Shown here one piece after another: positions 60,934 through 64,000 of a DNA stretch of 64,000 nucleotides (positions are counted from its first letter, which is position 1; every line of letters starts with the position of its first letter). The position numbers and the translations under genes were made by a program. The DNA comes from Polynucleobacter sp. JS-JIR-II-50 (lineage in GTDB: Bacteria; Pseudomonadota; Gammaproteobacteria; Burkholderiales; Burkholderiaceae), in contig NZ_CP061307.1 in the NCBI RefSeq assembly GCF_018687895.1, forward strand, positions 744,001 through 808,000, in the 5' to 3' direction. The notes below the pieces were generated by a model that worked only from the letters and a program-made list of their open reading frames with translations, was not told the origin of the DNA and ran no database searches.

Positions 60934-61015
60934 TTCAGCAATTTGGTGCGGTAGCGGTATAGACGCATGATTGAATAGTGTATTAATCATATTTTTGAAT
61001 GACTAAGGATTAGAA

Positions 61016-62329
61016 ATGATTGAATCGGACATCAAAGCAAAACTCTCGTTTTCGGATGGAACACCAGATATTGATCTGCCAATTTATAAAGGGACAGTGG
61101 GTCCTGATGTAATCGACATTCGTAAGCTCTATGGTCAGACTGGTAAGTTCACTTACGACTCAGGCTTCTTATCTACTGCGTCATGTAATAGCAAAATTAC
61201 CTACATCGATGGCGATAAGGGTGAGTTGCTCTATCGCGGCTACCCAATTGAAGATTTAGCTAATAACTGTGACTTCTTGGAAGTTTGCTACCTCTTGATC
61301 AATGGCGACTTGCCAAATGCCACTGAGAAAAAAGACTTTGAAGAAATGGTCATGCACCACACGATGGTTCATGAGCAAATGCAATTCTTCTTGCGTGGTT
61401 TCCGTCGCGATGCGCATCCAATGTCGGTATTGACTGGCTTGGTTGGCGCTATGGCTGCTTTCTACCATGATGCGATTGATTACAGTCAGCCTAAGGCGCG
61501 CGAAATTGCGCAAATTCGTTTGATTGCGAAGATGCCAACTTTGGTTGCGATGGCTTATAAATATTCTGTAGGTCAGCCATTTATCTATCCAGATAACTCT
61601 TTGTCATACACCGCTAACTTTATGCGCATGATGTTTGCAACACCATGTGAAGAGTACAAAGTAAACCCAGTATTGGTTCGTGCTTTGGATCGCATCTTCA
61701 CATTGCATGCAGATCATGAGCAAAATGCTTCCACTTCAACAGTGCGCTTATGCGGATCATCAGGCACCAATCCTTTTGCAGCGATCTCTGCTGGTATTGC
61801 TTGTCTTTGGGGCCCAGCTCACGGTGGTGCAAATGAAGCTTGCTTGGAGATGTTGAATGAGATTCAGGCAAATGGTGGTGTAGATAAGATTCATGAATTC
61901 ATCGCTCAAGTAAAAGATAAGAACTCTAGCGTTCGCTTGATGGGCTTTGGACACCGCGTTTACAAAAACTTTGACCCACGCGCAAAGTTGATGCGTGAAA
62001 CTTGTTACGAAGTGTTGAATGAACTTGGCCTCCAGGATGATCCATTATTCAAGTTGGCCATGACTCTTGAGAAGATTGCTTTGGAAGATGACTATTTTGT
62101 GAGTCGTAAGCTCTATCCAAACGTTGACTTCTACTCAGGCATCGTGCAACGTGCTTTAGGCATCCCAACAGAAATGTTCACCTGTATTTTTGCCTTGGCA
62201 AGAACAGTAGGTTGGATTGCTCAGTGGGAGGAAATGATTACTGATCCTGAGTATAAAATTGGACGTCCACGTCAGTTGTACGTTGGCGAAACAGCGCGCA
62301 AAGTTCCGAACATCTCAGTTCGTAAATAA
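61016..62329 (+). CDS. gltA: Citrate synthase (type II, hexameric)
   Basis: TCA-cycle entry enzyme of 437 residues joining acetyl-CoA and oxaloacetate. The length and N-terminal domain ([53 protein letters not shown]) identify the NADH-inhibited type II enzymes. Active-site motifs: [51 protein letters not shown], the His in [17 protein letters not shown], and [33 protein letters not shown] precedes the ATG. It lies between sdhE and leuC on the same strand. Confidence 0.97.
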   Translation: MIESDIKAKLSFSDGTPDIDLPIYKGTVGPDVIDIRKLYGQTGKFTYDSGFLSTASCNSKITYIDGDKGELLYRGYPIEDLANNCDFLEVCYLLINGDLPNATEKKDFEEMVMHHTMVHEQMQFFLRGFRRDAHPMSVLTGLVGAMAAFYHDAIDYSQPKAREIAQIRLIAKMPTLVAMAYKYSVGQPFIYPDNSLSYTANFMRMMFATPCEEYKVNPVLVRALDRIFTLHADHEQNASTSTVRLCGSSGTNPFAAISAGIACLWGPAHGGANEACLEMLNEIQANGGVDKIHEFIAQVKDKNSSVRLMGFGHRVYKNFDPRAKLMRETCYEVLNELGLQDDPLFKLAMTLEKIALEDDYFVSRKLYPNVDFYSGIVQRALGIPTEMFTCIFALARTVGWIAQWEEMITDPEYKIGRPRQLYVGETARKVPNISVRK

Positions 62330-62346
62330 GGTATTTAAGGTCTCTC

Positions 62347-63756
62347 ATGTCTCGTACGCTTTATGACAAATTGTGGGATGACCACGTTGTTTACTCTGAA
62401 GAAGATGGCACAGCCACGATTTATATCGATCGTCAGCTGCTGCATGAGGTAACTAGTCCTCAGGCATTTGAAGGGTTGAATTTGGCTGGCCGTCCAGTTT
62501 GGCGCATCTCCGCTAATTTGGCTGTTTCTGATCACAACGTACCAACGACTGATCGCTCCGAAGGAATTACTGATCCGATATCCAAGTTGCAAGTAGATAC
62601 TTTGGATCAAAACTGCGATGCCTTTGGGATTACCCAATACAAGATGAATGACACCCGCCAAGGGATTGTTCATGTCATTGGACCTGAGCAGGGTGCAACT
62701 TTGCCTGGCATGACCGTGGTTTGCGGCGACTCTCATACCAGCACCCATGGCGCCTTTGGTGCTCTGGCATTCGGTATTGGCACCTCTGAAGTTGAGCATG
62801 TCTTAGCAACACAAACTTTGCTGATGAAAAAAAGCAAGAACATGTTGGTGCGCGTAGATGGCCGATTACAACCTGGCTCAACAGCAAAAGATATCGTCTT
62901 AGCAGTGATCGGTAAGATTGGAACAGCTGGTGGCACTGGTTACACCATTGAGTTTGCTGGCGAAGCCATTCGCAACCTTTCAATGGAAGGTCGTATGACT
63001 ATCTGCAATATGGCGATTGAAGCTGGCGCTCGCGCTGGTTTAGTTGCTGTAGATGAAACTACGATTGAATATATTCAGGGTCGTCCATATGCGCCCAAGG
63101 GCCCGGCGATGTTGCAGGCATTGCAATATTGGAGAACCTTGCATTCAGATCCTGATGCAAAGTTTGATGCCGTAGTTGAATTGCGTGCAGAAGAAATCGC
63201 TCCACAGGTTACCTGGGGAACTTCACCGGAAATGGTGCTTGCGATTAGTGAGCGTGTTCCTGATCCAGAAAAAGAGCGTGATCCAAACAAGCGTTCAGCA
63301 ATGGAGCGTGCCTTGGAGTACATGAACCTTACACCAAACACGCCTCTAAGCAGTATCTCTGTGGATAAAGTATTTATCGGCTCATGCACTAACAGTCGCA
63401 TTGAAGATATGCGTGCTGCTGCTAAGGTTGTAGATCGCTTAGGTAAAAAAGTTTCCGCCAATGTGAAGTTGGCATTAGTTGTTCCTGGCTCTGGTTTGGT
63501 AAAAGCCCAAGCAGAGCGTGAAGGCTTGGATCGTATATTCAAGGCTGCTGGCTTTGAATGGCGTGAACCTGGTTGCTCTATGTGCTTGGCCATGAATGCA
63601 GATCGCTTGGAGCCGGGAGAGCGTTGCGCCTCAACATCGAATCGTAACTTCGAAGGTCGTCAAGGCAATGGTGGTCGCACACATTTAGTTAGCCCTGCCA
63701 TGGCAGCTGCTGCGGCGATCGAAGGTCACTTTGTTGACGTACGTAAGATTTCATAA
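62347..63756 (+). CDS. leuC: 3-isopropylmalate dehydratase large subunit
   Basis: Leucine-pathway isomerase of 469 residues with a [4Fe-4S] cluster; the small subunit leuD is expected just beyond the window. Motifs: [100 protein letters not shown], the cluster Cys in [19 protein letters not shown] and [35 protein letters not shown]. All three cluster Cys are present. AAGG lies 9 bases before the ATG. Confidence 0.97.
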   Translation: MSRTLYDKLWDDHVVYSEEDGTATIYIDRQLLHEVTSPQAFEGLNLAGRPVWRISANLAVSDHNVPTTDRSEGITDPISKLQVDTLDQNCDAFGITQYKMNDTRQGIVHVIGPEQGATLPGMTVVCGDSHTSTHGAFGALAFGIGTSEVEHVLATQTLLMKKSKNMLVRVDGRLQPGSTAKDIVLAVIGKIGTAGGTGYTIEFAGEAIRNLSMEGRMTICNMAIEAGARAGLVAVDETTIEYIQGRPYAPKGPAMLQALQYWRTLHSDPDAKFDAVVELRAEEIAPQVTWGTSPEMVLAISERVPDPEKERDPNKRSAMERALEYMNLTPNTPLSSISVDKVFIGSCTNSRIEDMRAAAKVVDRLGKKVSANVKLALVVPGSGLVKAQAEREGLDRIFKAAGFEWREPGCSMCLAMNADRLEPGERCASTSNRNFEGRQGNGGRTHLVSPAMAAAAAIEGHFVDVRKIS

Positions 63757-63768
63757 GGAAACTCATCA

Positions 63769-63972
63769 ATGAAATTTTCTTCACTCTCTTTAATTTCTAG
63801 ACTCGCAATGATTGGCATCGCTGGAATCATTATTTCTGCATGCAGCAGTACCATGGAAGGTGTTGGTAAAGACTTGCAGAACATGGGAACCTCAATGGGC
63901 GGATCAAGCAACACGCAAAATAATCAATCTCAAACCAAGGGTAAGGATGTTGTTGTTACCCCTGTGAAGTAA
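63769..63972 (+). CDS. Entericidin A/B-family small lipoprotein
   Basis: Very small lipoprotein of 67 residues. The signal peptide MKFSSLSLISRLAMIGIAGIIISAC carries the lipobox ISAC, with Cys25 to be acylated. The mature part begins with the entericidin-like CSSTMEGVGKDLQNMGTSM, followed by a Ser/Asn/Gln-rich tail (GGSSNTQNNQSQTKGKDVVV). Entericidins are membrane lipoproteins of toxin-antidote type in E. coli, but in Burkholderiales single copies between leuC and leuD are common and their role is unclear. AAGGAAA lies 8 bases before the ATG. Confidence 0.85.
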   Translation: MKFSSLSLISRLAMIGIAGIIISACSSTMEGVGKDLQNMGTSMGGSSNTQNNQSQTKGKDVVVTPVK

Positions 63973-64000
63973 AACATTTAGAGTAAATAGAGTAAAAGTC

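Noticed and set aside
62335..62799. Minus-strand frame of 154 codons over the start of leuC
   Set aside because: Antisense to a fully conserved leuC N-terminus; composition and context give no support.
1..64000. Genomic island, prophage, insertion sequence, CRISPR array, tRNA or rRNA genes
   Set aside because: No transposase, integrase, spaced repeats, cloverleaf or rRNA sequence was recognised; gene content is uniform housekeeping.

Overview
The window reads as chromosomal core genome of a betaproteobacterium of the order Burkholderiales. The best overall match is a small-genome freshwater member such as Polynucleobacter. This is an inference from gene content and order (yggX-argA-hrpA; mdh-GntR-sdhCDAB-sdhE-gltA-leuC; aceE-aceF-lpd next to a two-component system, folD and prlC; a DUF2863 gene after yaaA), from moderate base composition and from tight gene packing. 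I see no rRNA, tRNA, CRISPR, insertion sequence or prophage, and no gene-free stretch longer than about 205 bases.

Layout. 1-5.7 kb: end of yggX, argA (both minus strand) and the large helicase gene hrpA. 5.7-10.3 kb: a plus-strand run of a secreted beta-propeller, a NodB-like deacetylase of the FDTG type, a membrane fatty-acid hydroxylase, an EI24-type membrane protein and a CinA/MoCF-domain protein. 10.3-15.4 kb: the nitrogen-control locus glnA-ntrB-ntrC, followed by exonuclease III. 15.5-21.6 kb: a complete RND efflux operon in the order outer-membrane factor, fusion protein, pump. 21.6-25 kb: two exported alpha/beta hydrolases and a DUF4239 membrane protein. 25-37.7 kb: prlC, folD and a FixL/FixJ-like kinase and regulator, divergent from the pyruvate dehydrogenase operon aceE-aceF-lpd. 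37.7-41.8 kb: a Cys-rich small protein, a phasin, a DMT transporter, a PBP7-type peptidase and an IclR regulator. 41.9-52.8 kb: a long minus-strand run including pyrD, the two N-degron aminoacyl-transferases, a Nudix hydrolase, a PabB-PabC fusion, a periplasmic cyclophilin, rarA, 3-hydroxyacyl-CoA dehydrogenase, a GST and an aminotransferase. 52.9-64 kb: yaaA, DUF2863, a MliC-like secreted protein, mdh, a GntR regulator, sdhCDAB-sdhE, gltA, leuC and an entericidin-like lipoprotein.

How it fits together. Central carbon flow is concentrated here: pyruvate dehydrogenase, citrate synthase, succinate and malate dehydrogenases. Each block sits beside a regulator: kinase and response regulator beside aceE, GntR between mdh and sdh. 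Nitrogen assimilation (glnA) is coupled to its own sensor and regulator.

Most interesting observations. (1) NtrC keeps its receiver, Walker A, arginine fingers and DNA-binding helix-turn-helix, but three residues normally essential for sigma54 activation are changed: GAFTGA is GAFPGA, the Walker B Asp is Gly, and the E-switch Asn is Ser. The glnA promoter nevertheless keeps two textbook NtrC sites. This suggests an NtrC working without the sigma54 ATPase mechanism, as known for Rhodobacter capsulatus. (2) A strong intrinsic terminator lies inside the first codons of ntrB, downstream of a good ribosome-binding site and TTG start. (3) A long imperfect dyad sits about 59 bases upstream of the predicted aceE transcription start, next to an uncharacterised kinase/regulator pair. 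(4) A perfect 14-bp palindrome lies between mdh and its GntR regulator. (5) Two copies of the same terminator flank a Cys-rich conserved gene.
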